Shown piece by piece: positions 27,000 to 34,986 of a stretch of DNA of 64,000 bases (positions are counted from its first letter, which is position 1; every line of letters begins with the position of its first letter). Location: NCBI RefSeq assembly GCF_000152845.1, contig NZ_CH902584.1:2099815-2163814 (forward strand), in the 5' to 3' direction. Position numbers and translations under genes: made by a program. The DNA is from Roseovarius sp. 217. GTDB lineage: Bacteria; Pseudomonadota; Alphaproteobacteria; Rhodobacterales; Rhodobacteraceae. The notes below the pieces were generated by a model. The model did no database searches. It was given only the letters and a program-made list of their open reading frames with translations, and had not been told where the DNA came from.

Positions 27000-27493
27000 G
27001 TGTCAGTCTCCCGAATGGCGTGATAGCGGCGGCGCAGGTCAGGTTCCATCATTGCCTCAAGCACTTGACGAAATCCCGCAACGGCCTGTGGCCCGGCAGC
27101 GCGATAGGCGGCGCGCATCCGTGCGCGCTGTGCATCCGACAGTTTACGTTCCAGAGCGGCCCCAGACTCAGTCAGCGTCAGGTGACGCTCGCGCTTGTCG
27201 GTGGTGCCGACGCGGCTCTCGACCAGCCCGTCCTCGATAAGCGTCCGCAACACCCGGTTGAGCGATTGCTTGGTCACACCAAGGATTGCGAGAAGGTTGT
27301 TCACCGTGGTTCCGGGGCTGCGGGCGATGAAATGAATCGCCCGATGATGCGCCCGGCCATAGGCCATCGTTGCCAGAATGCGGTCGGGATCGGCGGTGAA
27401 CCCGCGATAGGCAAAAAACATTGCCTCAATGCCCTGACGCAGCTGCTCATCCGTGAGAAACAACAGGTTTTCGCCGCCATGCATTTCGGCCAT
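26996..27493 (-). CDS. petP: MarR-family transcriptional regulator PetP
   Basis: The 165-aa protein has a winged-helix MarR core: an N-terminal dimerisation helix, TVNNLLAILGVTKQSLNRVL as recognition helices, and the RVGTTDKRERHLTLT wing. It is upstream of and coupled to petR, matching the petP-petR pair of Rhodobacter. The ATG at 27493 is chosen over a GTG at 27499 because of GGAG spacing. It is divergent from ilvE; palindromes in the shared intergenic region are candidate operators. Confidence 0.85.
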   Translation of the reverse strand: MAEMHGGENLLFLTDEQLRQGIEAMFFAYRGFTADPDRILATMAYGRAHHRAIHFIARSPGTTVNNLLAILGVTKQSLNRVLRTLIEDGLVESRVGTTDKRERHLTLTESGAALERKLSDAQRARMRAAYRAAGPQAVAGFRQVLEAMMEPDLRRRYHAIRETDT

Positions 27494-27585
27494 GCCCACG
27501 CTCCGTTCACAATCTACGCGCCTTGTATTTCACATTAAGTCAGCTTTGTTGACATTCCAAGATCAAACTGCTAGCGAATGTCAGT

Positions 27586-27628
27586 TTTTGCGCAATTTTA
27601 TGTCCGAGGTGGACATATTTTGCGCAAT
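27586..27628. promoter_or_regulatory. Operator-like repeats between petP and ilvE
   Basis: Two direct copies of TTTTGCGCAAT (27586-27596 and 27618-27628) sit 32 bases apart, about three helical turns. Between them is the inverted repeat TATGTCC-GAGGT-GGACATA (27599-27617). The cluster ends 31 bases before the ilvE ATG and about 93 bases from petP. A MarR or Lrp-type dimer could bind either element. Confidence 0.55.
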
Positions 27629-27659
27629 AAATGCAAACCATGCTAAGAGGAAGCAGAAA

Positions 27660-28526
27660 ATGTCTGGCTATGATGATCGTGACGGCAAAATCTGGATGGA
27701 TGGCAAACTTGTGGAATGGCGCGACGCCAATGTGCATATCCTGACACATGCGCTCCATTATGCCAGTTCGGTCTTTGAAGGCGAGCGCTGCTATGACGGC
27801 AAAGTATTCAAGAGCCGCGCCCATTCCGAACGCCTGCTGAAATCGGGCGAACTTATGGATATGGCAATCCCCTATTCGGTGGATGAAATCGAAGCCGCCA
27901 AGCGTGCGGTCCTCGACGCAAATGGGTTAACCAATGCCTATGTGCGCGTCGTCGCCTTTCGCGGTGCTGGCCCCGACATGGGCGTGGCCGCCGCGCGCAA
28001 TCCAATTCGCATGGCTGTGACCGCGTGGGAATGGGGCAATTACTATGGGGATGCCAAGATGAAAGGCGCAAAGCTCGACATCGCCAAATGGAAGCGCCCC
28101 AGCCCCGAGACAATCCCCGTCGCTGCCAAGGCCGCCGGTCTCTACATGATCTGCACCATGTCCAAACACGCCGCCGAGGCCAAGGGCTGTTCGGATGCCA
28201 TGTTCCTCGACTATCGCGGCTATGTCGCCGAGGCGACGGGGGCCAACATCTTCTTCGTCAAGGATGGCGAGGTGCACACACCGCTGCCCGACGCGATCCT
28301 AAACGGCCTCACCCGTCAGACCGTGATCGGCATGCTCAAGGACCGTCAGATCAAGGTGCATGAACGCCACATCATGCCCGAGGAACTTGAAGGGTTCGAA
28401 CAGTGCTGGCTCACTGGCTCTGCCGCCGAGGTGACGCCTGTGGGTCAGATCGGGGCGTACACGTTCGACGTGGGTGCGATGACCCAAGAGGTCTCTCAGG
28501 CCTATGAGGCGCTCGTGCGCGCCTGA
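27660..28526 (+). CDS. ilvE: Branched-chain amino acid aminotransferase
   Basis: IlvE is a PLP enzyme (fold type IV) that makes leucine, isoleucine and valine from their oxo acids. The 288-aa protein shows LTHALHYASSVFEGERCYDGK near the N-terminus (key motif HYASSVFEG), the PLP Lys in the middle, and EVTPVGQIGAYTF near the C-terminus. AGAGGAAG precedes the ATG at 27660. It is divergent from petP with a repeat-rich leader, and a clear terminator follows. Confidence 0.95.
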   Translation: MSGYDDRDGKIWMDGKLVEWRDANVHILTHALHYASSVFEGERCYDGKVFKSRAHSERLLKSGELMDMAIPYSVDEIEAAKRAVLDANGLTNAYVRVVAFRGAGPDMGVAAARNPIRMAVTAWEWGNYYGDAKMKGAKLDIAKWKRPSPETIPVAAKAAGLYMICTMSKHAAEAKGCSDAMFLDYRGYVAEATGANIFFVKDGEVHTPLPDAILNGLTRQTVIGMLKDRQIKVHERHIMPEELEGFEQCWLTGSAAEVTPVGQIGAYTFDVGAMTQEVSQAYEALVRA

Positions 28527-28549
28527 TTTACATATAGTCTCAACGATCC

Positions 28550-28579
28550 GCCGTCCGGTTCCGCCGGGCGGCATTTTTC
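28550..28579 (+). terminator. Intrinsic terminator of ilvE
   Basis: GCCGTCCGG-TTCCG-CCGGGCGGC forms a 9-bp stem with one G-U pair, followed by ATTTTTCT, 23 bases after the stop. Confidence 0.88.
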
Positions 28580-28938
28580 TGTCAAATGCGCGACTCTGGC
28601 CGGCGATTCTTTGAGTGATTCGGTGGCAAATGACGCGTAGCCACCGCGATCGTCACGTCGAGCGGGCAAGGCCGCTCTCCTTAAACGTGTCATAATTGTG
28701 GCGGAGCTCTGTTTGACCCCCGTCGTCTGGCCGCTCCCGACGCATTTCCCGCGAGTGGGGCGAGGTCGTATCCCATCTCGCGATATTCCCCTGCGACCGA
28801 GTCCGGCATTTTGCCCGAGATGGATGGCAATCGTCTTCATATCGAAGCGTTGTTTCGGGTGTCGGGACAATGCGCCTGAAAGAGCCCTGGTTCTCTTCGT
28901 GTGATGCCAAGAGTGGAGGGTTGGATTTGTGGTTAAAA

Positions 28939-28958
28939 TGTGGCCAAAAGTGGCCACA
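28939..28958. promoter_or_regulatory. Perfect inverted repeat in the exopolysaccharide upstream region
   Basis: TGTGGCCA-AAAG-TGGCCACA is an exact 8-bp inverted repeat with a 4-base spacer, about 430 bases before the sugar transferase gene. There is no U-tract, so a protein-binding site is more likely than a terminator. Confidence 0.45.
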
Positions 28959-29239
28959 GGTGACGAAAGATGACGTGGGTCTTTGCGGCAGAATTTGGAC
29001 ACTCACGGTCTGATTGCAATCAGCGACAGGCTACCCTCTAAGGGCATTACACGTCAGGGTTGTATTTTCCTGAGGTCATTGACTTGCTCAAGACAAGAGA
29101 GCATTTTCAATCAAGTTAGCTTAATACCTATAAAATCTTGGGCTGACAGGCAGTGGGGGCATTGGCCTGTTATCTTCATGGGGTGAGTAAGCCTGACCGA
29201 AGTCATATGCATAGTGTGTTGGATTACGTGTATCCGAGC

Positions 29240-29279
29240 ATGCCGAAATGTTGCACGAGTTGTGCCACATTTCGGGCAT
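29240..29279. promoter_or_regulatory. Long 40-bp inverted repeat upstream of the exopolysaccharide cluster
   Basis: The left arm ATGCCGAAATGTTGCAC pairs with GTGCCACATTTCGGGCAT around a 5-base loop; one mismatch and one unpaired base spoil an otherwise complete 17-bp stem. It ends 105 bases before the sugar transferase ATG. No U-tract follows, so it could be an operator or a leader RNA hairpin. Confidence 0.55.
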
Positions 29280-29383
29280 ATTTGAGACTGGTTTGTCACT
29301 CGATGCGGCGAACTGAAAAATAACGGGCTCATGTGTGACGTTTAAACGGTTAGTTGGGTTTAGAGCTTCTGGGGAGTGCTGCC

Positions 29384-30073
29384 ATGTCGTTTCAAACAGT
29401 TCCGGTGCCATTGCGCCAGAAGGACGCGGACTTTATTCAAAGTTCTTCAATCACACCGAAACGATCTCAGATCTATTCGGTCATTTTCAAGGGTGTGTTG
29501 GACGTCGCTATTGTTCTGATCGTCGCACCACCCGTGCTGATTATCGTGGCGATTTTGGCGGTTCTCATCGCCCGTGATGGGGCGTCGCCGTTCTACGCCC
29601 AAGACCGTGTTGGCAAGAATGGACGCATCTTTCGGATGTGGAAGCTCCGCAGCATGGTCGTCAACGCCGACGCGCTCCTCGAGAGCTATCTCGCAGCCAA
29701 TCCTGCGCGTCGTTTGGAGTGGGACCAACATCAGAAACTGCGTCACGACCCGCGGATCACCCGGATCGGTCGGCTGATCCGCAAGACATCGTTTGATGAG
29801 TTGCCGCAACTGTGGAACGTGCTGATTGGCGATATGTCCATCGTCGGCCCGCGCCCGATGATGCCCTGCCAAAAGGCGCTCTATCCCGGTCGCGGCTACT
29901 ATGCCCTGCGCCCTGGCATCACGGGCTACTGGCAGATTTCCGTGCGCAACGAGAGCAGTTTTGCTGCCCGCGCGCAATTTGATACAAAGTATCTGACCGA
30001 GTTGTCGCTCTGGACTGACCTGCGCGTCATGGCTTGCACCTTCCGCGTGGTTCTCACCGGCACCGGCTGTTAA
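29384..30073 (+). CDS. Undecaprenyl-phosphate sugar phosphotransferase, ExoY type
   Basis: The enzyme (229 aa) starts exopolysaccharide repeat-unit assembly by moving a sugar-1-phosphate to undecaprenyl phosphate. One membrane segment (about 34-56) is followed by the bacterial sugar transferase domain with [32 protein letters not shown] and DMSIVGPRP, the family's catalytic motifs. The ATG at 29384 follows GGGGAG. It is the short, ExoY-like form without the extra membrane helices of WbaP. Which sugar is moved is not decidable. It stands 225 bases before the polymerase-like gene. Confidence 0.92.
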   Translation: MSFQTVPVPLRQKDADFIQSSSITPKRSQIYSVIFKGVLDVAIVLIVAPPVLIIVAILAVLIARDGASPFYAQDRVGKNGRIFRMWKLRSMVVNADALLESYLAANPARRLEWDQHQKLRHDPRITRIGRLIRKTSFDELPQLWNVLIGDMSIVGPRPMMPCQKALYPGRGYYALRPGITGYWQISVRNESSFAARAQFDTKYLTELSLWTDLRVMACTFRVVLTGTGC

Positions 30074-30089
30074 GCGACTGCACCGATTG

Positions 30090-30116
30090 CCCGCGCGGGA
30101 ACTGCTCTCGCGCGGG
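30090..30116. other. Hairpin after the sugar transferase gene
   Basis: CCCGCGCG pairs with CGCGCGGG around 11 bases. There is no U-tract. A second perfect hairpin, TGCCGCA-CTC-TGCGGCA at 30244-30260, lies ahead of the next gene. Either could partly separate expression of the first gene from the rest of the cluster. Confidence 0.4.
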
Positions 30117-30297
30117 ACAATTGGCCCCGGACTGGCGCATTGATGCACCTCGCGGCCAAAATCCCGTCGTAAAATCGCGAAATTGTTGAAATTCATGGGC
30201 TTTGGCACTTAGGCTGGCCCTGCTAGGCGGCCCCTGAGGGTCGTGCCGCACTCTGCGGCAAGACCGGCGAAACAGTCAACGAGGTGCCCGGCGCGTC

Positions 30298-31692
30298 ATG
30301 CCCAATGCTACGGCCTATCTGATGCTTGCGGCTTGGCCGCTGATCACGCTGGCGATGTTCCGGTGGTGGCCGATCGAGCGCGCTTTGATCTGGTCGCTCC
30401 TGGGCGCCTATATGGTCCTGCCGCCGCCGCCCGCCGCCTTTGATTTCCCCCTGATGCCGCCCTTGACCAAGGAATCGCTGCCCAGCCTTGCCACCTTTGT
30501 CATTTGCCTCATTCACGCGGGCCGCCGTGCGCCGCTCCTGCCGCAGAGCTTGCCGGGGCGTGTCCTCGTCGCGCTCTTCGTCCTCAGCCCCGTGGCCACG
30601 GTCCTCACCAATGGCGACCCGGTGTTCTATGGGCGCATCGGCCTGCCTTCGCTGGGGCTCAAGGACATGGTGGCGCTCGTCCTCTTGCAATTCATCCTCC
30701 TCTTGCCATTTCTCCTCGCGCGGCAGCATCTGGCTACGCCAAATGGGCTTCGTGAATTGGTGATGGCGCTGATGCTGGGTGGGCTGATCTATTCTCTGCC
30801 CATGTTGCTTGAGGTCCGGCTCTCGCCACAGCTCAACATCTGGATCTATGGCTATTTCCAGCACAGTTTCGAGCAGATGATGCGCTCGGGCGGGTTCCGG
30901 CCCATCGTCTTTATGTATCATGGTCTTTGGGTCGCGTTTTTCACCGTCATGGCGATGACCTGCGCGCTCGCGCTGGCGCGCGAAGCGGATGCGAGGCGGC
31001 GTGTCCTCTTCCTGGTGGCGGCGCTCTATCTCGGGGTGGTTCTTGTGCTCTGCAAATCGCTGGGCTCCCTGCTTTACGGGGTCTATCTGGCTCCGCTGGC
31101 GCTGTTCCTACCCCCCCGGATGCAAATCCGCATTGCAGGGGTCATGGCCGTGATGGCCATCAGCTATCCGGTGCTCAAGGGGGCGGGATTGATCCCGGTC
31201 GACTGGATTCTCGAACAGGCAGGCAAAGTTGACCCTGAACGCGCCAATTCCCTGCGATTCCGTCTCGATAACGAGGATATTCTGATGGAACGCGCCCTTG
31301 AAAAGCCGCTGTTTGGCTGGGGCAGTTGGGGACGCAACCATATCCTCAATCCCGTCACCGGCGTGATCGAGACCGTAACGGACGGGCGCTGGATCATCCT
31401 CATCGGTATTTTCGGCTGGGTCGGCTATCTGGCCGAATTCGGTCTCATCACCCTGCCTGTCCTGATGCTGTGGCACTATAGCCGCCGTCTGGGCAATGCC
31501 GCCCATGTGCGTCTGATCGGGCCAGTGGCGCTCTTGCTCGCGATCAATCTGATCGACATGCTGCCCAATGCCACGCTCACGCCGCTGACATGGCTTTTTG
31601 CCGGGGCGGTGCTGGGGCTGGCCGAGGCGGCGCGCCACCAGCACCCCGTGACAGCTCGCCGCCGCCCGCTGGGCTGGCGCCCGATCATGTGA
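30298..31692 (+). CDS. Polytopic polysaccharide polymerase/ligase-like membrane protein
   Basis: The 464-aa protein has about ten hydrophobic segments and the Wzy/O-antigen-ligase-like loop SLRFRLDNEDILMERALEK followed by PLFGWGSWGRN. This supports a repeat-unit polymerase or ligase acting at the periplasmic face. The family diverges strongly, so exact function is not provable. It starts the tight run of five genes, with a 10-base gap to the next. The ribosome site before the ATG at 30298 is weak. Confidence 0.82.
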   Translation: MPNATAYLMLAAWPLITLAMFRWWPIERALIWSLLGAYMVLPPPPAAFDFPLMPPLTKESLPSLATFVICLIHAGRRAPLLPQSLPGRVLVALFVLSPVATVLTNGDPVFYGRIGLPSLGLKDMVALVLLQFILLLPFLLARQHLATPNGLRELVMALMLGGLIYSLPMLLEVRLSPQLNIWIYGYFQHSFEQMMRSGGFRPIVFMYHGLWVAFFTVMAMTCALALAREADARRRVLFLVAALYLGVVLVLCKSLGSLLYGVYLAPLALFLPPRMQIRIAGVMAVMAISYPVLKGAGLIPVDWILEQAGKVDPERANSLRFRLDNEDILMERALEKPLFGWGSWGRNHILNPVTGVIETVTDGRWIILIGIFGWVGYLAEFGLITLPVLMLWHYSRRLGNAAHVRLIGPVALLLAINLIDMLPNATLTPLTWLFAGAVLGLAEAARHQHPVTARRRPLGWRPIM

Positions 31693-31702
31693 GACACCCC
31701 TG

Positions 31703-32992
31703 ATGACCCGCCCCCGCGTGCTGGCCATTGCCGAGGCCGCCAATCCCGAATGGGTCAGCGTGCCGCTGGTGGGCTGGTCTCTGGCCACCGCGCTGCGCGA
31801 GGTGGCCGAGGTGCATATCGTCACGCAGGTTCGCAACCGCGACGCATTCCTGCGCGCGGGGCTGATCGAGGGGCAGGACTTCACCGCCATCGATTCCGAG
31901 GCGATTGCCCGCCCCCTCTGGGCGCTTGGCGAGCGGCTGCGCATGGGGCAGGGCAGGGGCTGGACGACGCTGCAAGTGATCAACGCCATGAGCTATCCGT
32001 GGTTCGAGCATCTTGTGTGGCGACAGTTTGGCGATGCCATCCGCTCCGGGCGCTATGACATCGTCCACCGCATCACCCCGCTCAGCCCGACGATTTCCTC
32101 GTCGCTGGCGGGCAAATGCGCCCGCGCGGGCGCCCCCTTTGTGCTTGGGCCGCTGAATGGCGGCGTGCCGTGGCCCGCTGGCTTTGACGCCGAGCGGCGG
32201 CGCGAGCGCGAATATCTCAGCTACCTGCGCAGCGCCTACAAGGCACTGCCGGGCCGCACCGCAACCCTGCGCCACGCCGCTGCCATCCTCGCAGGCTCGC
32301 GCCATACCCAAGGCGAAATGCCCAGCTTTGCCCGCGCCAAAACCGTCTATCTGCCCGAAAACGCGATTGATCCCATCCGCTTTTCCCACATCGCCACGCC
32401 TGCGCCGGATGGTCCCCTGCATGCGGCCTTCGTCGGGCGGTTGGTACCCTACAAAGGCCCGGACATGCTGATCGAGGCCGCAGCGCCCCTCCTGCGCGCC
32501 GGGCGTCTGCATCTTGATCTGGTGGGCGACGGGCCGATGATGCCCACCCTGCGCGCGCAGGCCGACAGCTTGGGCGTGGCCGGGCACATTACCTTTCACG
32601 GCTGGTTGGACCATGCCCGTGTGCAGGATGTGCTGGCCACCTGCCACCTCTTCGTCTTCCCCTCGATCCGTGAATTCGGCGGCGGCGTGGTGCTCGAGGC
32701 GATGGCCTTGGGCGTGCCGCCGCTCATCGTCGATTACGCAGGCCCCGGCGAATTGGTCACAGCATCGCGCGGGGTCAAGGTGCCCTTGGGCAGCCGGACC
32801 GAGATCATCGCAGGCTTTGCCACGGCGCTGGATGCGCTCTCCCAAGACCGCGCCACATTGGCCGCCATGGGGCAGGCGGGCCGCGATTGGGTGCTGGAGC
32901 ACGCCACTTGGGCCGCCAAGGCGCGGCAGGTCCGCACCGTCTATGACGCCCTGCTGGCCAAGACCCCGCTGCCAGAGGTCTTTGCCGCATGA
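31703..32992 (+). CDS. Glycosyltransferase family 4
   Basis: The 429-aa retaining glycosyltransferase has the GT-B fold: AFVGRLVPYKGPDMLIEAA starts the C-terminal lobe, and the E-X7-E nucleotide-sugar motif is in EFGGGVVLEAMALG. It most likely adds a sugar to the lipid-linked repeat unit on the cytoplasmic side. The stop codon overlaps the start of the acyltransferase gene by 4 bases (ATGA). Donor and acceptor cannot be told from sequence. Confidence 0.92.
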   Translation: MTRPRVLAIAEAANPEWVSVPLVGWSLATALREVAEVHIVTQVRNRDAFLRAGLIEGQDFTAIDSEAIARPLWALGERLRMGQGRGWTTLQVINAMSYPWFEHLVWRQFGDAIRSGRYDIVHRITPLSPTISSSLAGKCARAGAPFVLGPLNGGVPWPAGFDAERRREREYLSYLRSAYKALPGRTATLRHAAAILAGSRHTQGEMPSFARAKTVYLPENAIDPIRFSHIATPAPDGPLHAAFVGRLVPYKGPDMLIEAAAPLLRAGRLHLDLVGDGPMMPTLRAQADSLGVAGHITFHGWLDHARVQDVLATCHLFVFPSIREFGGGVVLEAMALGVPPLIVDYAGPGELVTASRGVKVPLGSRTEIIAGFATALDALSQDRATLAAMGQAGRDWVLEHATWAAKARQVRTVYDALLAKTPLPEVFAA

Positions 32993-34986
32993 GCGCCGCC
33001 GCCTATCGCCCCGAAATCGACGGTCTGCGTGCCATCGCGGTGCTGTCGGTCGTGCTCTACCACTTCGGGCTGCCCGGCATCCCCGGCGGCTTTGTCGGCG
33101 TGGATATCTTCTTTGTGATTTCCGGCTTTCTGATCGGTGGCATCCTCTGGACGGACCTGCGCGAAACCGGGCGCATCCGCCTTGCCCGGTTCTACCTGCG
33201 CCGTCTGCGCCGCTTGGCCCCCGCCTATTTCGCCATGGCGGCGGCGACGCTGATCATGGGCTGGCTCATCCTCTTGCCGTTCGAATTCCGCGAATTCGGC
33301 AAATCCCTCATCGCCGCCACGGTCTATCTCTCGAATATCCATTTCTACCGCGAAGCCGGGTATTTCGACGGCATATCCGAGGAAAAGCCGCTCTTGCACA
33401 CATGGTCGCTGGCGGTCGAGGAACAGTTCTACATCGTCCTGCCCTTCCTTTTGCTCACCCTCGCCCGCTGGCGGCCCACGCTGCCGGTGATCCTTGCGAC
33501 CCTCGCCGCGCTCTCGTTCGCCGCCTGCCTCTGGCTCACGCCCCGCTCGCCCTCAGGCGCCTTTTACCTCTTCCCCTTCCGCGCGTGGGAGCTTTTGGCA
33601 GGCGTTCTTCTCGCCATTGCGGGGCAGGAACGGGGCTGGCGCTTTGCCCTCCACCCGGCGCTCTCATGGGCCGGTCTGGCGCTGATCCTCACCGCCGTGT
33701 CCCTGATCGGCGCCGAGGGATTTCCCGGCTGGCAGGCGATCCTGCCCGTCGCAGGCACGCTCCTGATCCTGATGAATGGACGCGATGCCAACCCCGTCAA
33801 CCGCGCCTTGACCCGCCCCGCGCCGGTGTTCATCGGCCTCATCTCCTATTCGCTCTACCTCTGGCATTGGCCGGTCTTCGTGCTCTCCTCCTACTGGCGC
33901 GATGGCTATTCTGGCCCCGTCGAGGCTGGGGCTTGGCTTACCCTCGCCTTTGCCCTTTCCACCCTCTCATGGCGCTATATCGAACGCCCGGTGCGCCAGA
34001 CACAGGCCGGCACCCGCGCGCTCGTCTCGGGCACAGCGCTGGCCTCACTGGCGCTGCTGGCCGTCGGCCTGTTGCTTTGGCGCGGCGATGGCTTGCCCGC
34101 CCGCTTTGCCCCCGAATTGCGCACCCATATCGCCGCCTCCGGTGATTTCAATCAGGACTGGTCGCGTTGCACCGTCCCCACCACCGGCCCCCTTGCCGGG
34201 GTGGAAACCTGTCCCATCGGCCCCGATGGCGCGCCCGAGGTGCTGATCTGGGGCGACAGCCACCTGCGCGCCATCAAGGAAGGGCTGGAGACCGCCGCCC
34301 ACGCCGCGAACCGCCCCGCGCTGATCCTCTGGCACGCGGGCTGCCCGCCGCTCTTTGACGTGGCTAAGGCCGAAACCGCCGTCACCCCGGCGCAGGATGC
34401 CGCCTGCACCCGCGCCAATCAAACCATCCGCGATGGCATCGCCCAATTAGACAGGCTGCACACGCTCCTCCTCGTCGGCCGCTGGTCCTATTACGCCGAA
34501 GGGCAGGGGGTGGGGCTGGACGCCCACAATCGCATCACCCTCGCGCCTCTGCCCGACAGCCTCTTGCCCCATGGGCCGCAACACACGCTTTTCACCGCGG
34601 CGCTCACCCGCACCATTGCCGAACTCGCCCCGCAATTCCCCCGCATCTACATCCTGCGCCAACCGCCTGAGGTGCCAGAGTACGATTCCCGCGCCGTGGC
34701 CCGTGCGCTGGTGCATGGCCGCATGAGCCCCGAGGACACGACCCGCCTCGGCGTGCCCCGAGACCTGGCGCTTGCCCGCGCCGCCCATGCCGAGGCGCCG
34801 CTGATGGCCTTGGCCCACTCCGGCGCGATCAGCCTGATAGACCCGTGGCTGCACCTCTGCGATGCCAGCACCTGTGACGTGATGCAGGACGGCCAATCGC
34901 TTTACTTCGACAACAACCACCTCACCAACCGCGCCGCCATCGCCCTCAGCGATCTTTTCGCCCCTGTCTTCGAGGCTCCGCAATGA
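32989..34986 (+). CDS. Acyltransferase-3 / SGNH membrane O-acyltransferase (OafA type)
   Basis: The 665-aa protein joins an integral-membrane acyltransferase-3 domain (about 1-370, starting YRPEIDGLRAIAVLSVVLYHF with the catalytic His region) to a periplasmic SGNH domain. The SGNH part has the nucleophile motif IWGDSHLR and the C-terminal Asp/His in YFDNNHLTN. Such proteins O-acetylate polysaccharides, lipopolysaccharide or peptidoglycan. Here it probably acetylates the product of the surrounding cluster. It overlaps both neighbours by ATGA junctions. Confidence 0.93.
   Translation: MSAAAYRPEIDGLRAIAVLSVVLYHFGLPGIPGGFVGVDIFFVISGFLIGGILWTDLRETGRIRLARFYLRRLRRLAPAYFAMAAATLIMGWLILLPFEFREFGKSLIAATVYLSNIHFYREAGYFDGISEEKPLLHTWSLAVEEQFYIVLPFLLLTLARWRPTLPVILATLAALSFAACLWLTPRSPSGAFYLFPFRAWELLAGVLLAIAGQERGWRFALHPALSWAGLALILTAVSLIGAEGFPGWQAILPVAGTLLILMNGRDANPVNRALTRPAPVFIGLISYSLYLWHWPVFVLSSYWRDGYSGPVEAGAWLTLAFALSTLSWRYIERPVRQTQAGTRALVSGTALASLALLAVGLLLWRGDGLPARFAPELRTHIAASGDFNQDWSRCTVPTTGPLAGVETCPIGPDGAPEVLIWGDSHLRAIKEGLETAAHAANRPALILWHAGCPPLFDVAKAETAVTPAQDAACTRANQTIRDGIAQLDRLHTLLLVGRWSYYAEGQGVGLDAHNRITLAPLPDSLLPHGPQHTLFTAALTRTIAELAPQFPRIYILRQPPEVPEYDSRAVARALVHGRMSPEDTTRLGVPRDLALARAAHAEAPLMALAHSGAISLIDPWLHLCDASTCDVMQDGQSLYFDNNHLTNRAAIALSDLFAPVFEAPQ

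Larger units (their letters stand above)
28580..29383. other. Long AT-richer non-coding stretch before the exopolysaccharide cluster
   Basis: Over 800 bases between ilvE and the sugar transferase gene carry no gene I can support. Open frames on both strands here have no ribosome site and no recognisable product. Base composition falls towards AT from about 29000 onward. It contains two inverted repeats (listed separately) and an AT-rich TATAAA box at 29129-29134. It probably serves as the regulatory region of the polysaccharide cluster. Confidence 0.6.

Noticed and set aside
28502..29002. 166-codon leftward frame in the exopolysaccharide upstream region
   Set aside because: No ribosome site or family pattern; it runs into the ilvE terminator and end, and composition differs from real genes nearby.
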